From: Casp-actino8 sp046091365
Lineage (GTDB): Bacteria > Actinomycetota > Acidimicrobiia > Acidimicrobiales > Ilumatobacteraceae
Length of the DNA stretch: 64,000 bases
NCBI GenBank assembly: GCA_046091365.1
Contig: JBJTBM010000117.1
Coordinates: 1 to 64,000 of the forward strand
Direction of reading: 5' to 3'
Below the pieces are notes generated by a model that saw nothing but the letters and a program-made list of their open reading frames with translations, did no database searches and was not told the DNA's origin. Both the position numbers and the translations under genes were made by a program. Within the stretch, counting starts at the first letter, position 1; every line of letters begins with the position of its first letter. Shown one piece after another: positions 40,814 through 48,382 of this stretch.

Positions 40814-41518
40814 TCAGTGACCCATGCCGAGGCCGCCGTCGACAGGTATGACCGCTCCGGTGATGTACGCCGCGTCCTCGGAGGCGAGGAACGCGATCAC
40901 GCCGGCGATCTCGTCGACCGTGGCGATACGGGCCAGGGGTACCGCGGCGGACAAATCGTTCAGCCGCTCGGGTCCGAGGGCCGCGGTCATCTCGGTCTCC
41001 ACCGGACCCGGCGCCACCACGTTCACCGTGATGGAACGACTGGCGAATTCGCGGGCCAGCGAACGGGCCAATCCCACCAACCCGGCCTTGGACGCCGCGT
41101 AGTTGGCCTGCCCGGCCGAGCCCAGGAGTCCGACCACCGATCCGACCAGGATGATGCGACCACGGCGGGCCCGGATCATCGTGCGTGAGGCCCGTTTGGC
41201 GACGCGGAAGGCCGCAGTGAGGTTGGCGTCGAGCACCTCGCCGAAAGACTCCTCGGTCATCTTGAGCACCAGTCCGTCGCGGGTGATACCGGCGTTCGAG
41301 ACCACCACCTCGACCGGCCCGAGTTCGGCCTCCACGCGTTCGAATGCGGCGTCAACCTCGTCGCCAGACCGAACGTCGCACTTGAGCGCCAAGAATCCGT
41401 CGGGTGGCGGGGACGAGTTGTACGTGACTGCGACCTTGTCGCCCAAGGCCGCGAAACGTCGCGCGGTGGCCAAACCGATTCCGCGCGAACCACCGGTGAC
41501 GAGCACGACGCGACTCAC
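40814..41518 (-). CDS. fabG: 3-Oxoacyl-ACP reductase
   Basis: A 234-aa NADPH-dependent SDR of fatty-acid synthesis. TGGSRGIG (about 8-15), NAGIT (near 79), the catalytic VGSVVGLLGSAGQANYAASK (Ser, Tyr, Lys) and the EFASRSITVNVVAPGPVET segment are standard. I choose GTG 41518, which overlaps the fabH stop by GTGA; an ATG at 41533 is also in frame but would overlap fabH more and add five non-conserved residues. The C-terminus AAYITGAVIPVDGGLGMGH is canonical. Confidence 0.93.
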   Translation of the reverse strand: MSRVVLVTGGSRGIGLATARRFAALGDKVAVTYNSSPPPDGFLALKCDVRSGDEVDAAFERVEAELGPVEVVVSNAGITRDGLVLKMTEESFGEVLDANLTAAFRVAKRASRTMIRARRGRIILVGSVVGLLGSAGQANYAASKAGLVGLARSLAREFASRSITVNVVAPGPVETEMTAALGPERLNDLSAAVPLARIATVDEIAGVIAFLASEDAAYITGAVIPVDGGLGMGH

Positions 41519-42468
41519 GGGTTCGGTCCCCAACGCAGCACGGCACTGGCCGCGGTCATACCGGCACCGAACCCGACGAGTAGTACGTGGTCACCGTCGC
41601 GCAGACGGTTCGCCTCGATGGCGTCGACCAGGGCCAGCGGGATACTGGCCGACGAGGTGTTACCCGTGTAGTGCAACACCGTCGCCGCCCGTTCGATCGG
41701 GACCCCGAGTCGCTCGCACGCCGCTTGGATGATCCGGATGTTCGCTTGATGGGGCACGACGAGGGCGATGTCGGAGGGATCGATGCCCGCCGCGTCGAGC
41801 GACTTGCGTCCGGAGTCGACCATGATGCGCACGGCGCGACGGAACACCTCCTTGCCCTCCATCTGGATGTGGCCGCCGAGGTCGCAATACAGCAGTTCCT
41901 CGGCCGAACCGTCGGCATCGATGTCCCAGGCGATCAACTGACCCGGGCCGTCGGTGGCCTCGAGGACGACCGCGCCCGAACCGTCGGCGAAGAGCACCGC
42001 GGTGTTCCGATCGTTCCAGTCGGTGATGCGTGACAACGTGTCGGTGCCGATCACGAGCACGTTGCGGGCGCCGATGGCGATGAGACCATGGGCCACGGTG
42101 AGGGCGTAGACGAAACCACTACAGGCCGCGTTGACGTCGAAGGCCCCGCACGACAGACCGAGGGCGTTCTGTACGGAGGCCGAGGTGGCCGGGACCGTGC
42201 GGTCGGGTGTGGTGGTGGACAACACGAGTGCGTCGATCTGACCGGGGTCGACACCGGCGCGCTCGAGCGCGATGCGTCCCGACGCCACGCTCAGTTCGGC
42301 GGTGGTGCCCCCGATACGACGTTCAGCGATACCACTGCGCTCCTTGATCCACTCGTCGGAGGTGTCGAGCGTGCGCATGAGGTCGGCGTTGGTCACGACT
42401 CGGTCGGGTAAGGCGCGTCCCCAGCCGGTGATACGGGCCCCACGAGCTCCGGGAAGGGTCGCAGGCAT
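41515..42468 (-). CDS. fabH: 3-Oxoacyl-ACP synthase III
   Basis: A 317-aa initiating condensing enzyme using acyl-CoA and malonyl-ACP. DVNAACSGFVYAL contains the catalytic Cys (near residue 114), VVPHQANIRI the His (near 242), and HYTGNTSSASIPLAL the Asn (near 271). ATG 42468 follows the fabD TGA directly with no gap (TGAATG), implying termination-reinitiation. Confidence 0.94.
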   Translation of the reverse strand: MPATLPGARGARITGWGRALPDRVVTNADLMRTLDTSDEWIKERSGIAERRIGGTTAELSVASGRIALERAGVDPGQIDALVLSTTTPDRTVPATSASVQNALGLSCGAFDVNAACSGFVYALTVAHGLIAIGARNVLVIGTDTLSRITDWNDRNTAVLFADGSGAVVLEATDGPGQLIAWDIDADGSAEELLYCDLGGHIQMEGKEVFRRAVRIMVDSGRKSLDAAGIDPSDIALVVPHQANIRIIQAACERLGVPIERAATVLHYTGNTSSASIPLALVDAIEANRLRDGDHVLLVGFGAGMTAASAVLRWGPNP

Positions 42469-43644
42469 TCAGGCGGTCCTCAACCAGGCGATGGGCTGGC
42501 GGGGCGTGATGCGCTCACCATCGACGGCGATGAAGGCCTGCAGGATGCCGTCGAAGGCCGAACGGACATCGGCCTCGCCGACGCGTCCGATCACGGTGCC
42601 GATCTCGATACGCGACCCGGGGGACAGGTCGGTGCGGGGCGAAAAAACGCCGGCGGCCGGGCTCACGACGAGACGTTCGACCGCGAAGAGGTGCTCGCCT
42701 TCGAGTTGTGCGGCGCCGGTCGGACTGGACACGTTCACCCACTCGATGAACTTGTCGAGGTCGTCGGGAGTGGCGACCGAGATCGTGCGAGCACCCTCGA
42801 GCGTGCGCTTGGCCATGCCGGTGAGGACGCCACCGGGGCCGAGTTCGGCCAGGCTCGTCACCCCGAGTTCGGACAACGTGACGAGGCATTGCTTCCAACG
42901 CACCGGACTCGACAATTGGGCCGACAGCAGACTCGCCCACTCGTCGCCGTGATCGTGCGCGGCGGCGTCCACGTTGGAGATGACCGGAACCTCGGTGTCA
43001 CGCGGGGAGGCCGCCGCGATCGCTTGGCGCAGCCGGTCGCGCGCGGGGGTCATGTACGGCGTGTGGAAGGCGCCCGAGACCGGAAGAGGCATCGCTTTCT
43101 TGGCTCCGAGTTCCTTGGCGATCTCGACGGCGCGGGCCACGCCCTCGGGTGATCCGGCGAGGACGATCTGTCCGGGTGCATTGAAGTTGGCGACCCAGAC
43201 GTCGGCGTCGGCGCGTCGACAGGCGACCTCGACGAGTTCGTCGTCGAGCCCGAGGATGGCGCTCATCGTTCCGGGATTCGACGTACCCGCCTCGTGCATG
43301 GCGTCGGCGCGTTCGCTCACCAGTCGCACACCGTCGTCGAATCCGAGGGCGCCGGTGGCGGTGAGCGCCGTGTACTCACCGAGGCTGTGCCCCGCGCAGA
43401 AGCTCGGCTCGACGCCGAGACGCTCGACCGCATCGAGGACCATGAGGCTGGAGACGAAGGTGGTCAGTTGAGCGTTGCGCGTGTCCTTCAACTCCTCGGC
43501 GTCGGCGTCGAGCAGCAGGCGCGCGACGTCGCGACCGGCGACATCGCTCGCCTCAGTGACGAGTTCCCACGATTCGTGGTCGACCCAGGGTCGGCCCATA
43601 CCGGGGCGCTGGGACCCCTGGCCGGGAAAGGTGAATGCGAGCAC
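42469..43644 (-). CDS. fabD: Malonyl-CoA:ACP transacylase with C-terminal lipoyl-like domain
   Basis: A 391-aa protein. Residues 1-310 are a complete FabD: FPGQGSQ at 7-13, GHSLGEY with nucleophile Ser87, FNAPGQIVLAG, SGAFHTPYM with His194. Residues about 316-391 are an extra barrel-sandwich-hybrid domain like biotinyl or lipoyl carriers: VVSPAAGVFSP (326-336), GSRIEIGTVIGRVGEADVRS (338-357 onward region), FDGILQAFIAVDGERI and QPIAWLR. The position of the modified Lys in EAMKM-type loops reads EADVRS, so it is unlikely to be biotinylated or lipoylated. Usual FabD length is about 310. GTG 43644 follows a leaderless promoter and heads the operon. Confidence 0.9.
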   Translation of the reverse strand: MLAFTFPGQGSQRPGMGRPWVDHESWELVTEASDVAGRDVARLLLDADAEELKDTRNAQLTTFVSSLMVLDAVERLGVEPSFCAGHSLGEYTALTATGALGFDDGVRLVSERADAMHEAGTSNPGTMSAILGLDDELVEVACRRADADVWVANFNAPGQIVLAGSPEGVARAVEIAKELGAKKAMPLPVSGAFHTPYMTPARDRLRQAIAAASPRDTEVPVISNVDAAAHDHGDEWASLLSAQLSSPVRWKQCLVTLSELGVTSLAELGPGGVLTGMAKRTLEGARTISVATPDDLDKFIEWVNVSSPTGAAQLEGEHLFAVERLVVSPAAGVFSPRTDLSPGSRIEIGTVIGRVGEADVRSAFDGILQAFIAVDGERITPRQPIAWLRTA

Positions 43645-43650
43645 GATGCG

Positions 43651-43656
43651 AACTTA
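43651..43656 (-). promoter_or_regulatory. -10 element of the fab operon (leaderless)
   Basis: Reverse strand TAAGTT ends 6 nt before GTG 43644. It would drive fabD-fabH-fabG-acpP-fabF. Confidence 0.6.
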
Positions 43657-43712
43657 GACCCTCGGAGGAGCCACGGTTGTTCTCCGTCGCGAGGGGTCGG
43701 GAGCCCCGGCGG

Positions 43713-43718
43713 GTAGCG
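43713..43718 (+). promoter_or_regulatory. -10 element of the tRNA gene
   Basis: TAGCGT lies 10 nt before the tRNA 5' end, so transcription would start about 4 nt upstream of the mature end. Confidence 0.45.
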
Positions 43719-43728
43719 TGTCGCTCGC

Positions 43729-43801
43729 GCCCCGGTAGCCCAACGGCAGAGGCAGCGGCTTCAAACTCCGTACGGTGTGGGTTCGAATCCCACCCGGGGC
43801 A
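43729..43801 (+). tRNA. tRNA, apparent anticodon CAA, without long variable arm
   Basis: A 73-nt tRNA: acceptor GCCCCGG/CCGGGGC perfect, discriminator A, T arm GTGGG-TTCGAAT-CCCAC perfect, no encoded CCA. The D arm GCCC...GAGGC gives 3 pairs plus C-A, like class II tRNAs. The anticodon arm GCGGC-TTCAAAC-TCCGT places CAA at 34-36 (Leu, UUG codon) with a C31-T39 mismatch and G-T closing pair. A leucine tRNA should have a variable arm of 10 or more nt; here it is 5 nt (ACGGT). Reading the loop one base earlier gives TCA but worse pairing. Identity is therefore uncertain; it may be a tRNA of unusual identity or a decaying one. Confidence 0.8.
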
Positions 43802-43831
43802 CGCACCACCTCCGTGAATCCCCCGACTTCG

Positions 43832-43837
43832 TAGACT
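43832..43837 (+). promoter_or_regulatory. -10 element of the coiled-coil gene (leaderless)
   Basis: TAGACT ends 6 nt before GTG 43844. Confidence 0.6.
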
Positions 43838-43843
43838 TTCGGC

Positions 43844-44128
43844 GTGGGCCGGCGATTGGTGGAGAAGCGATTGCGCGACGTCGGTGGTCGACTGCGCACA
43901 TTGCGCGCCTCGCTCGCCGTGGCCGAGGAGCAACTCGCACACCTCGTCGACGAGGCCGAGGACATGGGGTTGCGGGCCCTGGTGTCCGAGACCCCCGGGG
44001 CCGACCTCGACTACCGGGAAGCCCGACGGCACGCCGACGCCATGATCCGTCACCGCGACTCCGTACTCGCGGCCATCGCCGAACTCGAGTCGAAGCAGGA
44101 CCAACTCCTCGAGCAAATGCGTCCGTGA
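43844..44128 (+). CDS. Small coiled-coil protein, unknown function
   Basis: A 94-aa, highly charged, almost wholly helical protein with heptad-like repeats (RLRDVGGRLRTLRASLAVAE, EEQLAHLVDEAEDMG, MIRHRDSVLAAIAELESKQD). The middle has a break around GLRALVSETPGADLDY, suggesting a helical hairpin. No catalytic motif is present. It lies between a tRNA and the PdtaR-like gene, upstream of polA. GTG start by a leaderless promoter. I recognise no family. Confidence 0.65.
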   Translation: MGRRLVEKRLRDVGGRLRTLRASLAVAEEQLAHLVDEAEDMGLRALVSETPGADLDYREARRHADAMIRHRDSVLAAIAELESKQDQLLEQMRP

Positions 44129-44211
44129 TCACGCCGACGGGGTCCGGCGCCCGGCCACCTTCCTCGGTGCCGGTCTCGGTATTCGAGTCGTGATGGTCGG
44201 CACGGAGATGG

Positions 44212-44802
44212 TTGACTGACACCGTGAGCGTCCGAGTCGTCATCGCCGAGGACGAGGCGATCATCCGTCTCGACCTGTTGGAGACATTGAGAGAAGAGGG
44301 CTACGACGTGGTGGGCGAGACCGGTCGCGGCGACGACGCTCTCGGCCTCGTGCGCGAACTGCGTCCCGACTTGGCGATCCTCGACGTCAAGATGCCCGGC
44401 ATGGACGGTCTCGAGGTCGCCAAGGTGATCGGCGAGGAACGCATCTGCGGGGTTCTGGTTCTCACCGCGTTCAGTCAACGCGAGATCATCGAGCAGGCGC
44501 GCGACGCCGGCGCCTTGGCCTACCTGGTCAAGCCGTACCAGAAAAGCGACCTGATCCCGGCGATCGAGGTGGCGATCGGGAGGTTCCGGGAGATGCAGGC
44601 GCTCTCTGGTCACGTCGACGCTCTGGGCGAGCAGCTCGAGGCCCGCAAGGTGATCGACCGCGCCAAGGGAGTTCTGATCGATGACTTCGGAATGAAAGAG
44701 AAGGACGCTTTCGCGTTCATCCAGCGCACCGCGATGAAGGAACGTTCGAAGATGCGCGAGGTCGCCGACCGAATCCTGTCGGGCGATCTGCGTCCCGGCT
44801 GA
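44212..44802 (+). CDS. pdtaR: ANTAR-domain response regulator (PdtaR-like)
   Basis: A 196-aa antiterminator-type regulator. The receiver domain has VVIAEDEAIIRLDL, the phospho-Asp in LAILDVKMPGMDG, VLTAFSQREIIEQARDAGALAYLVKP, and the C-terminal ANTAR helices (about 135-190) read LEARKVIDRAKGVLIDDFGMKEKDAFAFIQ and MKERSKMREVADRIL. ANTAR domains bind paired hexaloop RNA hairpins to stop termination. The TTG 44212 start is taken since GGAG lies 4 nt away; GTG 44224 is the alternative. The order pdtaR-polA-rpsA matches mycobacterial Rv1626-Rv1629-Rv1630. The cognate kinase is not adjacent. Confidence 0.88.
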   Translation: MTDTVSVRVVIAEDEAIIRLDLLETLREEGYDVVGETGRGDDALGLVRELRPDLAILDVKMPGMDGLEVAKVIGEERICGVLVLTAFSQREIIEQARDAGALAYLVKPYQKSDLIPAIEVAIGRFREMQALSGHVDALGEQLEARKVIDRAKGVLIDDFGMKEKDAFAFIQRTAMKERSKMREVADRILSGDLRPG

Positions 44803-44839
44803 GCGACGTGCCGTCGCGCATGTTCGATCGGCTCCGTGG

Positions 44840-44845
44840 GAGGAT
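44840..44845 (+). promoter_or_regulatory. -10 element of polA (leaderless)
   Basis: GAGGAT ends 6 nt before GTG 44852. Confidence 0.45.
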
Positions 44846-44851
44846 GGGATC

Positions 44852-45796
44852 GTGGCCGATCGCAGCCTGCTGATCCTCGACGGAAACTCGTTGACTTACC
44901 GGGCGTTCTTCGGTATCCCGGCCGACATGGTGACGGCTTCCGGACAGGTCACCAACGCCGTATTCGGATTCACCTCGATGCTCCTGACCGTGTTGAAGGA
45001 TCGTCGTCCCGACGGTGTCGTGGTGGCCTTCGACCGTCCCGAGCCGACGTTCCGGCACGTGGCCGAGCCGACGTACAAGGCCCAACGCGAGGAAACACCG
45101 GAGATTCTTCGCCAGCAGATGGGCATCGTGAAAGAGGTGCTCTCGGCTTTGGGAGTGACGACGATCGAGTGCGTCGGCTTCGAGGCCGACGACATCATCG
45201 CCACGGTCGCCGCCCGGGCGGTCGCCGCCGGGTTCGCGGTGATCGTCGTCACCGGCGACCGCGACAGTTATCAGTTGGTCAAGGATCCCGATGTGCAGGT
45301 GCTCTACAACAAGCGTGGCGTCACCGACTACGCGCTGTACGACGAGGCTGGCATCATGGAGAAGACCGGGGTGCACCCCACGCGGTACGTCGAGTACGCG
45401 GCGTTGCGCGGCGACCCAAGCGACAATCTCCCCGGAGTTCCCGGCGTCGGCGAGAAGACCGCGGCGAAGTTGATCAACACCTATGGCGACCTCGACGGAA
45501 TCTTCGCCCACGCGTCAGAGCAGACACCCAAGTTGCGCGCTTCGCTCACTGAGAACGAATCAGTGGCTCGACGCAACCTCGAACTGATGCGGCTACGTCA
45601 CGACGCGCCGATCATCGTCGACCTCGACTCGGTGTCGGTGACTCCGGACCTGGAACGGGTCGACGAATTGTTCCGCGCGCTCGAATTTCGCACCATGGGT
45701 CAGAGATTGCGCGACGTTCTCGGGAATCTCGGCGTGTCCACGCCGGTGGCCGCGACGACTGCTAGGTCATCGGTCGGCGAGGTGTTGGTGGCCTAG
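44852..45796 (+). CDS. polA: DNA polymerase I, 5'-3' exonuclease part (split polA, first piece)
   Basis: The first 314 residues of polA form a complete 5'-3' exonuclease/flap nuclease. Metal-binding motifs are seen in LLILDGNSLTYRAFF, VVAFDRPEPTFRH, EADDIIATVA and VTGDRDSYQLV, followed by the helix-3-turn RGDPSDNLPGVPGVGEKTAA. The frame is ended by TAG 45794-45796 after GEVLVA; the next codon GTG opens the polymerase part in the same frame. As an undivided gene it would be 889 codons, the normal actinobacterial length. It may act as a stand-alone nuclease if the stop is real. Confidence 0.9.
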   Translation: MADRSLLILDGNSLTYRAFFGIPADMVTASGQVTNAVFGFTSMLLTVLKDRRPDGVVVAFDRPEPTFRHVAEPTYKAQREETPEILRQQMGIVKEVLSALGVTTIECVGFEADDIIATVAARAVAAGFAVIVVTGDRDSYQLVKDPDVQVLYNKRGVTDYALYDEAGIMEKTGVHPTRYVEYAALRGDPSDNLPGVPGVGEKTAAKLINTYGDLDGIFAHASEQTPKLRASLTENESVARRNLELMRLRHDAPIIVDLDSVSVTPDLERVDELFRALEFRTMGQRLRDVLGNLGVSTPVAATTARSSVGEVLVA

Positions 45797-47521
45797 GTGG
45801 CCCGCGAGTCGGTCGACGAGTCGCTGGTGCGATTGCGAGAGACGACGTCCACCCAACTGCACGGTTGGTGGTCGGGGCAAACGGGGCGGTCGGAATTGCT
45901 CGGTGTCGCCGCGGTGGTCGACGGTTCCGACGTGGTGTGGTTCGATCGGGAGGCGTTAAACCGGGCCGACGTCGGGGAATGGTTGTCGGGCGTCGTCTTC
46001 GACGGGCACGACACCAAGGCCCTGATGCGGTCTCTGCTCGCTCTGGGCATCGATCTTCGAGGATTGCGCACGGACACGGCGATCGCCGCGTACCTCATCG
46101 ATCCGGCACAGTCGGCGTACGGCGTCGTCGACATCCTGTCGAAGTACACCGACCATCGCTTCGCCGACGCGGCGGGTGCCCAAGGCGAGCTCGATCTCGA
46201 CGGGACGGCGATCAGCGTGGCCGAGGAGGCCGGACGGGCCGCGATCGCGGTGAGCAAGGTAGTGGGTCCGTTACGGGCGACACTCGAGTTCCAGTCGATG
46301 TCCGATCTCTACGACGAGGTCGAGAATCCGCTGGTGCGCATTCTGGCGCGCATGGAGCACGCCGGTGTCGCCGTCGATCGCGACATCCTGGGCGCCATCG
46401 CCGAGCGTCTCACGAAGGAGACCCGCGAACTCGCCGACTCGTTGCAGGTCGTCGCCGGTACGACCTTCAATCCGAACTCGCCGTCCCAATTGGGGCGAAT
46501 CCTCTTCGACGAAAAGGGCCTGACGCCGCCCAAGAAGACCAAGACCGGGTATTCGACCGACGCCGCCACGCTCGAGAAGATCCGTGACGAGTGGCCCGAG
46601 TTCATCGATCCACTCCTGCGGTATCGCGAGGTCGACAAGTTGCGCGGTACCTACGGAGACGGTCTCCTCGCCGAAGTGGCCGCCGACGGGCGTATTCACG
46701 CCAGTTTCAATCAGACCGTCGCGCGGACGGGGCGACTGTCGTCCGACCAGCCCAATCTGCACAACATTCCGGTGCGCACCGACGAAGGGCGGATCTTCCG
46801 GACGGCGTTCGTTCCGGCGGGTGGTTGCCGACTCCTGGTGGCCGACTACAACCAGATCGAGTTGCGCTGCATCGCCCACCTGGCCGACGACCCCGGTCTG
46901 ATTGCTGCGTTTCGCGAGGGACGCGACGTGCACAACGCCACCGCGTCGCGGGTGTTCGGAGTCGAGGCCGACTCGGTGACCCACGAGCAGCGTTCGCGGG
47001 CCAAGATGGTCTCGTACGGTCTGGCCTACGGTATGGAGGCGTACGGACTGGGTCAGCGGTTGGGTATCCCCACTGGTGAGGCGGCCGGAATCCTCGATGC
47101 GTACTTCGTGGCCTTCCCGAACGTGCGCGACTACATGGATCGCACCGTGGCCGAAGCCAAGACCCGCGGTTACACCCTCACGCTGTTCGGGCGCCGACGG
47201 CGCATTCCCGAACTCGAGAGCGACAACTTCCGGGTACGACAGATGGGCGAACGCCAAGCGATGAACGCGGGCATCCAGGGTTTGGCCGCCGACATCTTCA
47301 AGAAGGCCTTGATCGCCGTCGACGGAGCGCTCGAAGAGCGCGGCTTCGGGTCGCGTCTGGTGTTGCAGGTCCACGACGAGGTGATCGTCGAGGCCCCACT
47401 CGAGGAGATGGACGAGGTGGGTCCGTTGGTACTCGGCCTCATGGAGTCCTGCGTGCAGTTGAAGGTGCCGCTGGCCGTCAATTCGGCCTGGGGCGAATCG
47501 TGGGCAGCGGCCAAGGGGTGA
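45797..47521 (+). CDS. polA: DNA polymerase I, polymerase part (split polA, second piece)
   Basis: A 574-aa Klenow-like fragment. The 3'-5' exonuclease region (about 1-190) lacks its acidic residues, so no proofreading. Polymerase motifs: A LLVADYNQIELRCIAHL, B RSRAKMVSYGLAYGM (Tyr in the place of Taq Phe667, as in mycobacterial Pol I), C LVLQVHDEVIVEAP. GTG 45797 directly follows the TAG of the exonuclease part; no separate promoter hexamer or Shine-Dalgarno precedes it, so expression would need reinitiation or readthrough. The end overlaps the methyltransferase start (GTGA). Confidence 0.9.
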   Translation: MARESVDESLVRLRETTSTQLHGWWSGQTGRSELLGVAAVVDGSDVVWFDREALNRADVGEWLSGVVFDGHDTKALMRSLLALGIDLRGLRTDTAIAAYLIDPAQSAYGVVDILSKYTDHRFADAAGAQGELDLDGTAISVAEEAGRAAIAVSKVVGPLRATLEFQSMSDLYDEVENPLVRILARMEHAGVAVDRDILGAIAERLTKETRELADSLQVVAGTTFNPNSPSQLGRILFDEKGLTPPKKTKTGYSTDAATLEKIRDEWPEFIDPLLRYREVDKLRGTYGDGLLAEVAADGRIHASFNQTVARTGRLSSDQPNLHNIPVRTDEGRIFRTAFVPAGGCRLLVADYNQIELRCIAHLADDPGLIAAFREGRDVHNATASRVFGVEADSVTHEQRSRAKMVSYGLAYGMEAYGLGQRLGIPTGEAAGILDAYFVAFPNVRDYMDRTVAEAKTRGYTLTLFGRRRRIPELESDNFRVRQMGERQAMNAGIQGLAADIFKKALIAVDGALEERGFGSRLVLQVHDEVIVEAPLEEMDEVGPLVLGLMESCVQLKVPLAVNSAWGESWAAAKG

Positions 47522-48246
47522 GCGTCGACGACGCGCACTGGTTCGAGGAACTGGCTCGGCACATGGGGGAGACCTACCTCCGCTACTCGTTCACCAAGGG
47601 CACCCGTCAGGAATGCGACCACCTCGTGGGGTCACTCGGGTTGACCACTGGTGCCCGGGTGCTCGATGTCGGGTGCGGTCCGGGCCGACACGCCCGCGAG
47701 TTGGCCCGGCGCGGGATGGAGGTGCACGGGGTCGACATCAGCGACGAGTTCGTGCGTATCGCGGCTACCGAAGCGCCCGCTGGGGCGACCTTCGAACGCT
47801 TCGACGCCCGTCGTCTGGTGGAGCGCGACGATTTGGCCGGTCGGTTCGATGCGGCGATCTGTCTGTGTCAGGGAGCCTTCGGTCTGAACCTCGACGACCG
47901 GGACGACCGCCTGGTCCTCGCCGGCATCGCCCGTGCCGTCCGTCCGGGCGGCGGGTTGGCGCTGACCGCCTTCAACGCGTATTTCGTGGTCAAACACCAC
48001 ACATCGGCGTCGTTCGATCCCGCCACGGGGGTGTCGGTCGAAACGACCGACGTGCACGATGCCGCCGGTCAGACTCGCTCGGTCCAGCTGTGGACCGGCT
48101 GCTACACCCCTCGTGAACTGCGTCTTTTGCTGGAATTGCACGGTTTCGCGGTCGAACAGGTGAACTCGGTCGAGCCCGGCGATTACGCGGTACGAACACC
48201 CGAGGTCGACCGGCCCGAGTTCCTGGTGCTCGCGACCCGCCGGTGA
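47518..48246 (+). CDS. Class I SAM-dependent methyltransferase
   Basis: A 242-aa methyltransferase of unknown substrate. SAM-binding loop VLDVGCGPGRHARELARRG (about 50-68) and acidic VDIS at strand 2, DAAICLCQGAFGL at strand 4, and LALTAFNAYFVVKHH at strand 5. It overlaps the polA stop by GTGA and so is co-translated with it; rpsA follows after about 135 nt. The pattern R-x-PGGGLALTAFN is common in small-molecule methyltransferases. In mycobacteria the gene between polA and rpsA is not of this kind (recollection). Confidence 0.82.
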   Translation: MSVDDAHWFEELARHMGETYLRYSFTKGTRQECDHLVGSLGLTTGARVLDVGCGPGRHARELARRGMEVHGVDISDEFVRIAATEAPAGATFERFDARRLVERDDLAGRFDAAICLCQGAFGLNLDDRDDRLVLAGIARAVRPGGGLALTAFNAYFVVKHHTSASFDPATGVSVETTDVHDAAGQTRSVQLWTGCYTPRELRLLLELHGFAVEQVNSVEPGDYAVRTPEVDRPEFLVLATRR

Positions 48247-48306
48247 ACGGTCGAATGGCCCGACGGGTCCGTGTCGTCGCCGGGCGGTAAACGATCCGTG
48301 CGCTGG

Positions 48307-48312
48307 TAACTT
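48307..48312 (+). promoter_or_regulatory. Extended -10 of rpsA
   Basis: TGGTAACTT contains a TGn extension before TAACTT. It would start transcription near 48319, leaving a leader of about 65 nt, unlike the leaderless genes. Confidence 0.5.
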
Positions 48313-48382
48313 TGCCCAGCCCAGCGCGGTGCGCCCGGCTCGTCCCCGTCCCTTCAACACATTTCCGAAAGCGATCAGTCCC

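Noticed and set aside
43729..43801. Selenocysteine tRNA (TCA anticodon) reading of the tRNA
   Set aside because: The acceptor/T arms are 7/5, there is no long variable arm or extended D stem, and shifting the loop to TCA breaks two anticodon-stem pairs.
45794..45796. Genome-wide UAG recoding to explain the polA amber codon
   Set aside because: trpF and the 60818 ORF end in TAG and other genes stop cleanly, so UAG is an ordinary stop; no pyrrolysine or suppressor genes are seen.
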